Shown here: positions 16,599 through 24,600 of the stretch, one piece after another
Position numbering within the stretch: position 1 is the stretch's first letter
Layout: each line of letters starts with the position of its first letter
Source: Anaerolinea sp.
GTDB lineage: Bacteria; Chloroflexota; Anaerolineae; Aggregatilineales; UBA2796
Assembly: GCA_014879835.1 (NCBI GenBank)
Contig: JACSRJ010000272.1
Location: 1-42,241 of the forward strand
Direction of reading: 5' to 3'
DNA length: 42,241 nt
Position numbers and translations under genes: made by a program
Notes under the pieces: generated by a model
Told to the model about the DNA's origin: nothing
Database searches by the model: none
Seen by the model: only the letters and a program-made list of their open reading frames with translations

Positions 16599-16701
16599 AC
16601 CTTTCCTAAAGCCTTTTTCCCTTCATACAGGGCATTTGAAGGCATCCGGTCTTGATTCAAATAAAGGCCTTGTCAATTGTGACTAATCCTATCAAGTGAG
16701 G

Positions 16702-16730
16702 TTGATTTCCCCATACCTCTATGATATAGT
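16702..16730 (+). promoter_or_regulatory. Promoter of the cysI-cbiX-cobA-hemA operon
   Basis: TTGATT (16702-16707), a 17-base spacer, then TATAGT (16725-16730). The expected transcription start is 16737-16738, which coincides with the ATG of the Cys leader ORF at 16738. The transcript may therefore be leaderless. Confidence 0.65.
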
Positions 16731-16737
16731 AACCTGC

Positions 16738-16839
16738 ATGAGACGCATTATCACGGGTGAGAGCATGTCCTGTTGTTTCAGCGCGATGTGTATGGGCATC
16801 ACGCCACTGCTGATTCCGGGACGGAAAGCTCAGTCATAA
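16738..16839 (+). CDS. Cysteine-containing leader peptide of the sulfite reductase operon (33 aa)
   Basis: 33-codon ORF between a promoter and an intrinsic terminator, ahead of cysI. Its core reads MSCCFSAMCMG: consecutive Cys codons TGT TGT at 16771-16776 and a third at 16789-16791. The first ATG (16738) has no ribosome binding site and sits at the predicted transcription start. An internal ATG at 16765 has GGTGAG upstream and would give a 24-residue peptide. The arrangement suggests a cysteine-sensing attenuator. GTCCTG (16767-16772), overlapping the first Cys codon, can pair with CGGGAC (16817-16822). The segment CGGGACGG (16817-16824) can alternatively pair with CCGACCCG (16872-16879) in the terminator arm, with one A-A mismatch. 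Ribosomes stalled at TGT TGT would favour the second pairing and readthrough. This is inference from sequence geometry. Confidence 0.7.
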   Translation: MRRIITGESMSCCFSAMCMGITPLLIPGRKAQS

Positions 16840-16870
16840 CACCCGTTTGACTGTTTTGGGACTTCTGAGA

Positions 16871-16894
16871 ACCGACCCGCAAGGTCGGTTTTTT
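16871..16894 (+). terminator. Intrinsic terminator (attenuator) between Cys leader and cysI
   Basis: ACCGACC (16871-16877), loop CGCAA, GGTCGGT (16883-16889), then T6-G-T7. This is a perfect 7-bp stem inside a 5' region, 32 bases after the leader stop and 28 bases before the cysI ATG. A terminator at this place has no upstream gene to end other than the leader ORF, which points to attenuation. Confidence 0.85.
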
Positions 16895-16921
16895 GTTTTT
16901 TTCAGGGGAGAGAGGACAACC

Positions 16922-18613
16922 ATGAGTAAAGCAAACGTAGAACAGGTGAAGGCCGAAAGCCGAGGACTGCGGGGCACGCTCAATGAGGAACTGGAGAACG
17001 GCGACACCTTCCTCAGTGAAGCCGGTAAACAGCTCATCAAGTTTCACGGCTCCTACCAGCAGGAAGATCGAGATGCGCGCAGAGGTGCAGAACGGGGCCC
17101 CAAACAGTACCATTTTATGATCCGCTCGAAACTGCCCGGCGGGGCCCTGACTGCGGCTCAGTATCTGGTGCATGATCAGATCGCCTCCCTGTACGGTGAT
17201 GAGACCTTACGCATCACCACCCGGCAGGGGATTCAGTTTTACGGGGTGATCAAGGGTGATCTGCGGAACACCATTCGCACCCTGAACAGCGCCCTTGTGA
17301 CTACCTTTGGGGCGTGTGGTGATGTGGTACGTAACGTGATGGCCTGCCCCGCCCCTACCAGTGATCCCCGTCACCGGGTGGTGCAGCAGACCGCGCACCA
17401 TCTCAGCGCTGAACTGCTGCCCCGTACCAAAGCCTACCATCAGATTTGGATTGAGGGTGAAGCCCTTTTGGAGGAGGAGGAAGACCCCCTTTACGGCAAA
17501 ACCTACCTGCCCCGCAAGTTTAAGGTTGCGGTGGCCTTCCCCGGCGATAACTGCGTGGACATTTTCACCCAAGATGTCGGTTTGGTGGCGCTCTTTGATG
17601 AGCAGGGCGCGCATCTGGGCTTTAATGTACTGGCGGGTGGTGGCATGGGCATGACCCACAACAACGAGGAAACCTTCCCCCGTCTGGCCGATGTGATCGC
17701 GTTTATCCAGCCTGATCGGGCAGTGGAAACGGTCAAAGGGATCGTGAGTATTCACCGCGATTTTGGAGACCGGGGAAACCGCAAACATGCCCGCCTGAAG
17801 TACATCCTTCATGATCGCGGGGTGGAGTGGTTCCGTGAGGAACTGCAAAAGCGCCTGTCTTTCGCCCTTGAAGCGCCTCGCCCCATGCCTGCTTTTAAGA
17901 TTCAGGATCATCTGGGCTGGCATGAACAAGGAGATGGCAGGCTCTTTTTGGGTATTCCGGTTGAGAATGGGCGTATCCACAATCGCGAAGGGCTGCGCCT
18001 CCGCGACGGGCTGCGAGCGGTGATCGAGCGCTTCAGCCCGACGATTCGCTTGATCGCGCAGCAGAATATCCTGCTGGCAGACCTTGATCCCCATGATCGC
18101 CCCGCCATTGAAGCCCTGCTGGCAGAGCATCAGATCAAACTGGTGGAGCAGTATTCCGGGGTGCGCCGTTATGGGCTTGCCTGCCCGGCCCTGCCTACTT
18201 GCGGACTGGCAATCACGGAGGCGGAGCGTGCTTTGCCGGGGGTTCTGGATCAAATCGAGGACACCCTTGAGCAATTGGGACTGCTGGATGATCCCATTCA
18301 CATCCGCATGACTGGATGCCCCAACGGATGCGCACGCCCCTACGCAGCGGAGATCGGGTTGGTAGGGCGTTCGCTCAACAAATACACCATCTTTTTAGCG
18401 GGTAACGCTGTAGGAACACGCTTAAATGAGGTCTTCCTTGATCTGGTCTCGGTGGACGAGATCGCAGCCACCCTGCGCCCTGTTTTGACTCATTACCGAG
18501 AGAACCGTCATCTGGGTGAGTCCTTTGGCGACTTCTGCACCCGGATCGGGCTGGAGACCTTACGCAAGATCACCAAAGCTGCCCTCTCCCTGCCGGAGTC
18601 ACGTTCGGCATGA
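16922..18613 (+). CDS. cysI: Assimilatory sulfite reductase hemoprotein (CysI-like)
   Basis: 563-residue siroheme/[4Fe-4S] enzyme reducing sulfite to sulfide with six electrons. The N-terminus has FHGSYQQEDRD, typical of sulfite reductases. The substrate-side helix is LRITTRQGIQFYG. Cluster ligands are CPALPTC (CX5C, about residues 421-427) and GCPNGC (CX3C, about 466-470). The LPTC...EAER wording favours sulfite over nitrite reductase. No CysJ flavoprotein or ferredoxin gene is adjacent, so the electron donor is unknown, possibly ferredoxin. ATG 16922 follows GGGGAGAGAGGA. It is the first full gene of an operon whose next three genes make siroheme, its prosthetic group; the stop overlaps the next ATG (ATGA). 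Confidence 0.9.
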   Translation: MSKANVEQVKAESRGLRGTLNEELENGDTFLSEAGKQLIKFHGSYQQEDRDARRGAERGPKQYHFMIRSKLPGGALTAAQYLVHDQIASLYGDETLRITTRQGIQFYGVIKGDLRNTIRTLNSALVTTFGACGDVVRNVMACPAPTSDPRHRVVQQTAHHLSAELLPRTKAYHQIWIEGEALLEEEEDPLYGKTYLPRKFKVAVAFPGDNCVDIFTQDVGLVALFDEQGAHLGFNVLAGGGMGMTHNNEETFPRLADVIAFIQPDRAVETVKGIVSIHRDFGDRGNRKHARLKYILHDRGVEWFREELQKRLSFALEAPRPMPAFKIQDHLGWHEQGDGRLFLGIPVENGRIHNREGLRLRDGLRAVIERFSPTIRLIAQQNILLADLDPHDRPAIEALLAEHQIKLVEQYSGVRRYGLACPALPTCGLAITEAERALPGVLDQIEDTLEQLGLLDDPIHIRMTGCPNGCARPYAAEIGLVGRSLNKYTIFLAGNAVGTRLNEVFLDLVSVDEIAATLRPVLTHYRENRHLGESFGDFCTRIGLETLRKITKAALSLPESRSA

Positions 18614-19956
18614 GCTGCGCACTGGTACTTGCCGGGCACGGTTCCCACATCAGCCCCCACACGGCGGGCTTGGTATGGTCTCATGTGGATAAACTCCGCG
18701 CTATGGGTGTGGCCGATGAAGTGACCGCGGCTTTCTGGAAGGAAATGCCATCGTTTCATCAAGTGCTGCGTACCCTGAGCGCCACGGACATCACCGTTGT
18801 GCCCATCTTCACTGCCCAAGGGTATTTCACCCGGATGGTCATTCCGGCGGAGATGGGTTTAACGGGCGCGATTACCCAGCAGGGTGAAAAGATCATCCGT
18901 TATGCCCGCACCTTGAGTGAACATCCCTATCTGACACAGGTGACTCAGCAGCGGGTGGAAGCGGGACTGGCCCGGGCAAAGGTTCAAGGTGATCAAGTGG
19001 CGGTGGTGATCATTGGTCACAGCACGCGCCGCACCCCAGAGAGCCGGCTTGCCGCTGAACATCAGGCGCAGTGTATCCGGCAGACTGGGCTGGCGCGGGA
19101 AGTGATTACGGTCTTTCTGGATGACGATCCGTCCATCCCTGAAGCCTTCAGCCTGACCACCGCGCCAACCTTGATCGTGATCCCCTTTTTTGTGGCTGCG
19201 GGGTCTCACACTACGCTGGACGTCCCCCGGCAGCTTGGTTTAGACCCAGAGCAATGTGAGGCTGAGGTGAAGGGGCGACAGGTCTTTTATCTACCTCCTG
19301 TAGGGGTTGACGAGTCGCTCACCGAGGCGATTCTCGAACTGGCACGAGAAGCGGGTGCGCCCCTCCACCGGCCGCGCTCAGGTTCAAACTGGGATGCTTT
19401 TCCAGCCGCAGGACGCGAGCCCCTCATGGAGGCTGTGCGCCGCACCGGTACATTGGACTTTGGCCAGCTTCGACTCAGCGCTCAGGCGGTGACCGCTCTT
19501 GAACCTGAAAGCGCAGCCGCCGATCAGCCCCCGGAGCGGTTGGAGTCGGCGGAGGCACTGCGCCAGAAGGTGCGCCAGCCTGATGATCACTTTCGCCCGC
19601 TGGCTGTCTCCGCGGATCTGCCCTTCGGGTGGCGGGCGGAGTGCGCTTTGCCGGAAAGGCTCCATGCGCTCGTGGAGACCATTTACCCCGGCGTGGTTGC
19701 CCTGTGGGCCGAAGCCCAGCAGGGACATTTTCGCCCCGGCTCCATCGAGTCTCTCAGCCAACGCCAGACGGGAATCTTCCGCAAACTCGCGGACCTTGAT
19801 CAGTCCCAACAGATGGCGTTGGTGGAGGGCACTTGTGGGGCGTGTATCCTCCATCCAAGTTGGTTTGATGGGGTTGTTGGGCAGATTCCCTGCCCAGAAC
19901 CGTGCAATTTGTGGATGAGCCGTGCCCTGAAGCAGATCGAGGCTGAGGAGAAGTGA
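18610..19956 (+). CDS. Sirohydrochlorin chelatase, CbiX domains plus DR2241-type [4Fe-4S] domain
   Basis: 448-residue protein. Two CbiX-like halves come first: LAGHGSHISPHTAG near residue 7 and VVIIGHSTRRTPES near residue 135, with VVPIFTAQGYF and VIPFFVAAGSHT in equivalent places. After a linker (about 255-310) comes a C-terminal domain with EGTCGACILH (CxxC, about 407/410) and CPEPCNLW (CX3C, about 428/432), four Cys fit for a [4Fe-4S] cluster. This matches the Deinococcus DR2241 architecture known to me by family. It should insert Fe2+ (or Co2+) into sirohydrochlorin; operon position with cysI and cobA favours iron and siroheme. ATG overlaps the cysI stop. Confidence 0.85.
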   Translation: MSCALVLAGHGSHISPHTAGLVWSHVDKLRAMGVADEVTAAFWKEMPSFHQVLRTLSATDITVVPIFTAQGYFTRMVIPAEMGLTGAITQQGEKIIRYARTLSEHPYLTQVTQQRVEAGLARAKVQGDQVAVVIIGHSTRRTPESRLAAEHQAQCIRQTGLAREVITVFLDDDPSIPEAFSLTTAPTLIVIPFFVAAGSHTTLDVPRQLGLDPEQCEAEVKGRQVFYLPPVGVDESLTEAILELAREAGAPLHRPRSGSNWDAFPAAGREPLMEAVRRTGTLDFGQLRLSAQAVTALEPESAAADQPPERLESAEALRQKVRQPDDHFRPLAVSADLPFGWRAECALPERLHALVETIYPGVVALWAEAQQGHFRPGSIESLSQRQTGIFRKLADLDQSQQMALVEGTCGACILHPSWFDGVVGQIPCPEPCNLWMSRALKQIEAEEK

Positions 19957-19961
19957 AGTTT

Positions 19962-20750
19962 ATGACATCAACAGTAGGTAAGGTCTTTTTGGTTGGGGCG
20001 GGGCCGGGTGATCCGGGATTGATCACGGTCAAAGGGCTTGATCTGGTGCGGCGGGCAGAGGTGATCTTGTATGATCGCCTGATCCCCCATCAACTGCTGA
20101 GTGAAGCTCACCCCGATGCCGAACTGATCGATGTGGGCAAGGTCTCGCAGCGCCCCCAACAGAAGATCAGCCAAGAGGCGATCAACGCCTTTCTGGTCGA
20201 AAAAGCCCTTGAAGGGCGGCTGGTGATACGCTTAAAGGGTGGCGATCCGTTCGTTTTTGGGCGTGGCGCAGAAGAAGCACTGGCGTGCCGTGCGGCCGGT
20301 GTCCCCTTTGAAGTGGTGCCCGGCGTAACCAGCGCGGTGGCAGTCCCGGCTTATGCGGGTGTACCCCTCACCCATCGGGAGTTGGTGACCGCGTTCACGG
20401 TCTTTTCGGGGCATGAAGACCCGCGTAAGCGTGAGAGCGGCATTGATTACAGTGCATTGGCTGCTTCTGCTCGTATGGGCACGCTGGTGCTGCTGATGGG
20501 TTTGGTGAACCTTGATCTGATTGTGGCGCGGTTGATCAACGCTGGGCTTGATCCTGAAACCCCTGCTGCCTGCATTGAGCAGGGCACAACGCCCCATCAG
20601 CGGGTGGTGGAAGCATCTCTGATTCAACTCCCCGCAGCAGTTCAAGCGGCCGGCTTTGAGCCACCCGCGATCACCGTTATCGGGTCAGTGGTGGGGCTGC
20701 GCGCTGCCGGGGTAAATTGGCTTAGTAAGGTAGATCAAGCCCTCCCATGA
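19962..20750 (+). CDS. cobA: Uroporphyrinogen-III C-methyltransferase (SUMT)
   Basis: Converts uroporphyrinogen III to precorrin-2 with two SAM molecules, the branch step to siroheme. Full-length single domain, about 262 residues: VFLVGAGPGDPGLITVKGL at the N-terminus, LYDRLIP, RLKGGDPFVFGRGAEEA and VVPGVTSAVAVPAYAGVPLTHRE. No fused precorrin-2 dehydrogenase or uroporphyrinogen-III synthase domain is present. GTG 19953 overlaps the preceding stop; ATG 19962 is taken because GGAG spacing to 19953 is too short. The stop overlaps the hemA ATG. Confidence 0.93.
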   Translation: MTSTVGKVFLVGAGPGDPGLITVKGLDLVRRAEVILYDRLIPHQLLSEAHPDAELIDVGKVSQRPQQKISQEAINAFLVEKALEGRLVIRLKGGDPFVFGRGAEEALACRAAGVPFEVVPGVTSAVAVPAYAGVPLTHRELVTAFTVFSGHEDPRKRESGIDYSALAASARMGTLVLLMGLVNLDLIVARLINAGLDPETPAACIEQGTTPHQRVVEASLIQLPAAVQAAGFEPPAITVIGSVVGLRAAGVNWLSKVDQALP

Positions 20751-22021
20751 GCCAACAGCTCCGCCCCACACTGCTGTGTATCGGTTTGAATCACCGCACC
20801 GCCTCGCTCATCCGTCGTGAGGAGTCGGCCTTTGATCCTCAAACACAGGTGCAGACCCTTCAGAGGGTTAGGGCAGGGGAAGTGCCGGGCATCCACCAAT
20901 TGGTGATCCTTTCCACCTGCAATCGCACTGAACTCTATGCAGTAACCACGCCAGTGGAGGGGCATCAGACTTTGCAAAAGGCATGGGAGGGACTTGAAAC
21001 GCTTTTTCAGAGCCACACCCGCCTTTCGTTGGAGGGACTGCGGGACTCGTCTTACTGCCTAAGTGGCTTGGAAGCGGTTTGGCATTTATTTCAGGTCGCG
21101 GCAGGGCTGGATTCAGTGGTGATTGGGGAACCCCAAATCTTGGGACAGTTGGTGCGGGCCTACGAACAGTCCCGTTTGCTGGGCACGGTTGATTCGTTCC
21201 TCTCTGGGGTGATGCAGCGGGCCATCCGGGCGGGTAAGCGGGTGCGACATGAGACCCCCCTTCAGACCGGGGCGATCTCGATCAGCACAGTGGCGGTGCG
21301 TCTGGCGCAGCAGTCCGCAGGATCACTCACTGAGAAACGGGTTCTGGTGATCGGTGCGGGCAAGATGGCCCGATTGGCTGCCTCGGCACTGGCACGGCAG
21401 GGGATCGGCGCGCTGCTGGTGAGCAATCGCAGCCCCGAATCGGGGGCCCAATTCGCTCTTGAATACGGTGGGCAGTTTTTCCCGTGGGAACGGCTCAGCG
21501 AAGCCCTGACCCTTGCACAGGTGGTGATCAGCGCCTTCACCGTGGATGCGCCCCGGATCACCCCCGCGCTGCTGCGGCAACCTTCCCCTGATCCCGATCA
21601 GCCAAAGCTGATTATCGATCTAGGACTGCCTCGCAGCGTTGATCCGGCAGTGGGGGCTGTGCCTCACATAAAACTGTACGATCTAGGCGATCTGCGCCAG
21701 TTTGCGGTCCAAACGATCACTCTGCGCAGCACTGCCATCGCGCAGGCTGAAGCCCTATTATGTGAGGAACTTCAAGCATGGGAACGCTGGCAGTCCGAAC
21801 GATCCGCTGTGCCTGCCATCCGTGAGCTATACCAGCAGGCACAGAAGACCAAACAAGCGTACCTGCTGTCCCTTTTTGCAGATACCCCTAACCTGAGTCC
21901 CGATCAGCAGGCACACATAGCGCGATCCATCCACCGTCAGATGCAGCGGGGCTTACACCCTTTGATCTTGAATCTCAAGGCGCGGGCGGCGGGCGATCTA
22001 CCCCTGCCTAAACGTCTTTGA
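20747..22021 (+). CDS. hemA: Glutamyl-tRNA reductase
   Basis: First step of C5-pathway tetrapyrrole synthesis: NADPH-dependent reduction of glutamyl-tRNA to glutamate-1-semialdehyde. 424 residues, normal length. Landmarks are CIGLNHRTASL at the start, catalytic Cys in LSTCNRTELYAV, AAGLDSVVIGEPQILGQ, the NADPH Rossmann motif VLVIGAGKMARLAA, and the C-terminal dimerisation helix region. Placement at the end of a cysI-chelatase-cobA operon links tetrapyrrole precursor supply to sulfite reductase production. The 3' end overlaps the convergent STAS-like gene by 14 bases. Confidence 0.93.
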   Translation: MSQQLRPTLLCIGLNHRTASLIRREESAFDPQTQVQTLQRVRAGEVPGIHQLVILSTCNRTELYAVTTPVEGHQTLQKAWEGLETLFQSHTRLSLEGLRDSSYCLSGLEAVWHLFQVAAGLDSVVIGEPQILGQLVRAYEQSRLLGTVDSFLSGVMQRAIRAGKRVRHETPLQTGAISISTVAVRLAQQSAGSLTEKRVLVIGAGKMARLAASALARQGIGALLVSNRSPESGAQFALEYGGQFFPWERLSEALTLAQVVISAFTVDAPRITPALLRQPSPDPDQPKLIIDLGLPRSVDPAVGAVPHIKLYDLGDLRQFAVQTITLRSTAIAQAEALLCEELQAWERWQSERSAVPAIRELYQQAQKTKQAYLLSLFADTPNLSPDQQAHIARSIHRQMQRGLHPLILNLKARAAGDLPLPKRL

Positions 22022-22376
22022 GTTTGTTCAAGAGCGCTTGGGCTTTGTTTTCATCATCAAAGAAGTGAACGTTGTCAGCCCGCTGCGCTCTGGCCAGCGT
22101 ACCGATCATCATGCGGGTGGCGAAATTTGCGCCTAAGAAAATCAGTTGATCGGTTTTGGGGTGCCCAATATCGGGGCGGCTGGCCATCTGCATCATGTCC
22201 ATTGGGATGCGCCGCGAACGGGTTAGATCAAAGAGCAGGTGAACCTTATGGGAAACCCCATCCAAGGAATTATGCACCTGCTTTAGGGCGTCCCACATTT
22301 CCTTAAAGGTCCACGGGTCACTGACCATGATCCGCATAATGCGCCCGTTCTCCGTGAGCGCTTTTTCAATGGGCAT
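22008..22376 (-). CDS. Small STAS/SpoIIAA-like protein of unknown function
   Basis: 122-residue soluble protein; no signal or membrane segment. The pattern of alternating strands and helices (ENGRIMRIMVSDPWTFKEMWDALKQVHNSL, HLLFDLTRSRRIPMD, HPKTDQLIFLGANFATRMMIGTLAR, DNVHFFDDENKAQALL) resembles SpoIIAA/STAS-like domains. I cannot name a family with certainty. TAGGAG precedes the ATG. It is convergent with hemA, so not part of that operon. Confidence 0.6.
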   Translation of the reverse strand: MPIEKALTENGRIMRIMVSDPWTFKEMWDALKQVHNSLDGVSHKVHLLFDLTRSRRIPMDMMQMASRPDIGHPKTDQLIFLGANFATRMMIGTLARAQRADNVHFFDDENKAQALLNKLKDV

Positions 22377-22527
22377 TGGGCTTATCTCCTACACACTGGT
22401 TTCTGTGATAACTATACGCGCAAACCTGAAAAAAGTTGAGGGAAAATGTTTTGGGGATGTCAGGGGTAGGTTTCTCATGAAAGGACATCAAGAACCCCTA
22501 GACGCGCTCAACAGAAGCAAATTCGCT

Positions 22528-22600
22528 GTAGGGGGGACCCCATGTGGTCGCCCGGCGCGTGCAGACAAAATACCGGGCAGCCCCGTGTGGCTGCCCCTAC
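22528..22600. repeat. Two-hairpin dispersed repeat, copy A
   Basis: 73 bases bounded by GTAGGGG and CCCCTAC. Inside are two hairpins joined by a TGCAGACAAAATACC linker: GGGACC-CCATGTGG-TCGCCC and GGGCAGCC-CCGTGT-GGCTGCCC. The reverse complement aligns over its whole length with 31011-31084. This is a non-coding, REP/MITE-like element. Confidence 0.8.
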
Positions 22601-22644
22601 AAGGCAGACTCTGTCGGGGGGATACCCTCAATCTCCCCCGGTAA

Positions 22645-22664
22645 GGGCATGGCGCGCCATGCCC
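22645..22664. repeat. Perfect palindrome in a shorter relative of the dispersed repeat
   Basis: GGGCATGGCG followed by its exact reverse complement. It is flanked by GTA (22641-22643) and CCGCCGCCTAC, echoing the GTAGGGG/CCCCTAC ends of the larger repeat. Probably a single-hairpin variant of the same family. Confidence 0.65.
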
Positions 22665-22826
22665 GCCGCCTACATCCCCCAAAATGGGACGTTCACTAAA
22701 AATCTACCCCTAAAAGATGTGGGGAACACCCCGCGAAATGGCGGGCAGGGGTGAGGGCGAAGCGCGCCTTTCGCCCGGATTTGGGTAAAATAGAGCGCTG
22801 CTGTGCTGCACCTGTGAGAGGAGACC

Positions 22827-23492
22827 ATGCCCACACCGGAAGCCATTATTTTTGATCTGGATGGGGTGATCATCGAGACCGACGAGTACCATTACCGTTC
22901 ATGGCAGCGCCTTGCTGATGAGGAGGGGATTCCTTTTGACCGCGCCGCCAATGATGATCTGCGCGGGCTGACTCGGCGTGCCAGCTTGCTCAAACTGCTT
23001 AAGGGGCGGGTGATCTCAGAAGATCAGATGCAGGCATGGATGGAACGCAAAAACGCCTACTATCTGGACTATATGGGGCGTTTCACCCCGGCTGATTTAC
23101 AACCGGGCGTGGGTGAATTTCTGCGGGCTGCAAAAGCAAAAGGGTTGAAGATCGGGCTTGCCTCCGCCAGCCAAAACGCCCGCCCGATCTTACATCTGCT
23201 TCAGATCAACGATCTTTTTGATGCAGTTGGGGATGCCTTCTCCGTACCCAACCCCAAGCCCGCCTCCGATTTGTTTATCTGGGTGGCAGGGCGGCTGAAT
23301 GTGAACCCCGCCAGAGTCATTGTGGTGGAAGACAGCGAAGCGGGCATCGAGGCTGCACTTCGGGCCGGGATGCTCACCATTGGGTTGGGCAGTGGGGAGC
23401 GCCTTGCCAAGGCGCATCTGGTGTATGCGCGCCTCAGCGCCGCCTGTTTGGAGGAAGCTCTGAATCATTTGACCCGCGTGCAATCTTCATGA
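22827..23492 (+). CDS. HAD-superfamily phosphatase / beta-phosphoglucomutase-like
   Basis: 221-residue HAD subfamily IA protein. Motif I is IFDLDGVIIETD with the nucleophile and acid/base Asp. The cap region has LRGLTRRASLL, like the substrate loop of beta-phosphoglucomutase. Motif II is GLASAS, the motif III Lys lies in PNPKPASDLF, and motif IV is VVEDSEAGIEAA. It could be a beta-phosphoglucomutase or a sugar-phosphate phosphatase; the sequence cannot decide. GAGAGGAG precedes the ATG. Its last bases overlap the convergent cysA gene. Confidence 0.85.
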   Translation: MPTPEAIIFDLDGVIIETDEYHYRSWQRLADEEGIPFDRAANDDLRGLTRRASLLKLLKGRVISEDQMQAWMERKNAYYLDYMGRFTPADLQPGVGEFLRAAKAKGLKIGLASASQNARPILHLLQINDLFDAVGDAFSVPNPKPASDLFIWVAGRLNVNPARVIVVEDSEAGIEAALRAGMLTIGLGSGERLAKAHLVYARLSAACLEEALNHLTRVQSS

Positions 23493-24569
23493 GACCCGGG
23501 CCAGCAGATGATAATTCTTCAGCCCCACCCACACTTCCTGACCGGGTTTGATCCCCAACTGCTGGGCTTCGCTTGGGCTGAGCAGCGCTTGTAAAAGCTG
23601 CGCCTTCTCGCCATTTGATTCCCGATTCAGTTTCAGCAGCACCCGCTCCAGCGGGCCGGCAAAGGTCGCCTCCTGCACCACCCCACGCCCGATCACGGTC
23701 TCAGAAGGGGTTTCAGCGGTGGGTGCAAGGCTGATCTCCTCCGGGCGAAAGAGGATTTCCACGGGCTGATCCTGAAGGTGTTCACTATCCGGGGGGGCTG
23801 GCAGACGGGCCTCGCCCACAAAGATATGATGGCTGTTACGATGCGCCGGGAGCAGATTGGCCGACCCCAAAAAGGTCGCTGTGAAGCGGTTTCGAGGGCG
23901 GCGGTACAGTTCGCCGGGGGTCCCGATCTCCAATAAATCGCCCTTTTCGATGATCCCGATCCGGTCGGCCAGTTCAAAAGCCTCGTCTTGATCATGGGTA
24001 ACAAGGATCGTGGTCACATGAAGGCGGCGCTGAATCTCGCGTAGGGTCTGGCGAAGCTGAACCCGGATTTTGGCGTCCAGCGCTCCAAAGGGTTCATCCA
24101 AAAGCAGTACTTCAGGCTCCGGCGCAAGGGCACGGGCAAGGGCCACTCGCTGCTGCTGTCCCCCCGAAAGTTGGTGAGGCATTCGATCCCCCAACCCTTC
24201 CATCTGGATCAAGTTCAGCAGTTCCTTCACCCGCGCATCCTGTTCCGCTCTACCCGCACGTTTGATGCTCAGCCCAAAAGCGATGTTCTGGGCCACGGTC
24301 ATGTGTCGAAAGAGCGAATAACTCTGAAAGACAAACCCGGTGTTGCGCTGCTGAGGCGAAAGGTTGGTGACCTCACGCCCGTGCAGCCAGATGCGCCCCT
24401 TATCCAAAGGCAGAAGTCCAGCGATCAGGCGCAGCAGGGTGCTTTTGCCGCTGCCGCTTGCCCCTAACAGGACAAAAAGCTCCCCGGTTTCAATCTCCAG
24501 CGAGAGGTTGTTCACCACCGCCTGATTAGAGGCGTACCCTTTGCTCACCTGTTCAAGGAGGATCGACAT
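23487..24569 (-). CDS. cysA: Sulfate/thiosulfate ABC transporter ATP-binding protein
   Basis: ATPase of the sulfate importer, about 360 residues. Walker A is GASGSGKST, the Q-loop [14 protein letters not shown], the signature [15 protein letters not shown], Walker [13 protein letters not shown], and the H-loop LVTHDQDEA. The C-terminal about 120 residues form the TOBE-like regulatory domain ([12 protein letters not shown]). ATG 24569 is favoured: GAGGGAG lies 8 bases upstream, while GTG 24578 sits inside that spacer. Last gene of the minus-strand sulfate operon. CysA rather than another CUT/MOI ATPase is inferred from its neighbours. Confidence 0.92.
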   Translation of the reverse strand: MSILLEQVSKGYASNQAVVNNLSLEIETGELFVLLGASGSGKSTLLRLIAGLLPLDKGRIWLHGREVTNLSPQQRNTGFVFQSYSLFRHMTVAQNIAFGLSIKRAGRAEQDARVKELLNLIQMEGLGDRMPHQLSGGQQQRVALARALAPEPEVLLLDEPFGALDAKIRVQLRQTLREIQRRLHVTTILVTHDQDEAFELADRIGIIEKGDLLEIGTPGELYRRPRNRFTATFLGSANLLPAHRNSHHIFVGEARLPAPPDSEHLQDQPVEILFRPEEISLAPTAETPSETVIGRGVVQEATFAGPLERVLLKLNRESNGEKAQLLQALLSPSEAQQLGIKPGQEVWVGLKNYHLLARVS

Positions 24570-24600
24570 AAAAAACACTCCCTCGATACGTGCCTAAACT

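Larger units (their letters stand above)
22377..22826. other. 450-base gene-free stretch with dispersed palindromic elements
   Basis: No credible gene. It holds a two-hairpin repeat (22528-22600), a perfect 20-base palindrome (22645-22664), and a hairpin GGGCGAA/TTCGCCC (22755-22776). TAAAAT (22786-22791) is a possible -10 for the HAD gene. The part 22400-22527 shows nothing I can interpret. Confidence 0.6.

Noticed and set aside
17207-18301. 364-residue minus-strand ORF
   Set aside because: Antisense to cysI, whose cluster and siroheme motifs are intact; no recognisable domain in the antisense frame.
19962-20750. CysG-type trifunctional siroheme synthase
   Set aside because: Only the methyltransferase domain is present; no dehydrogenase/ferrochelatase part is fused.
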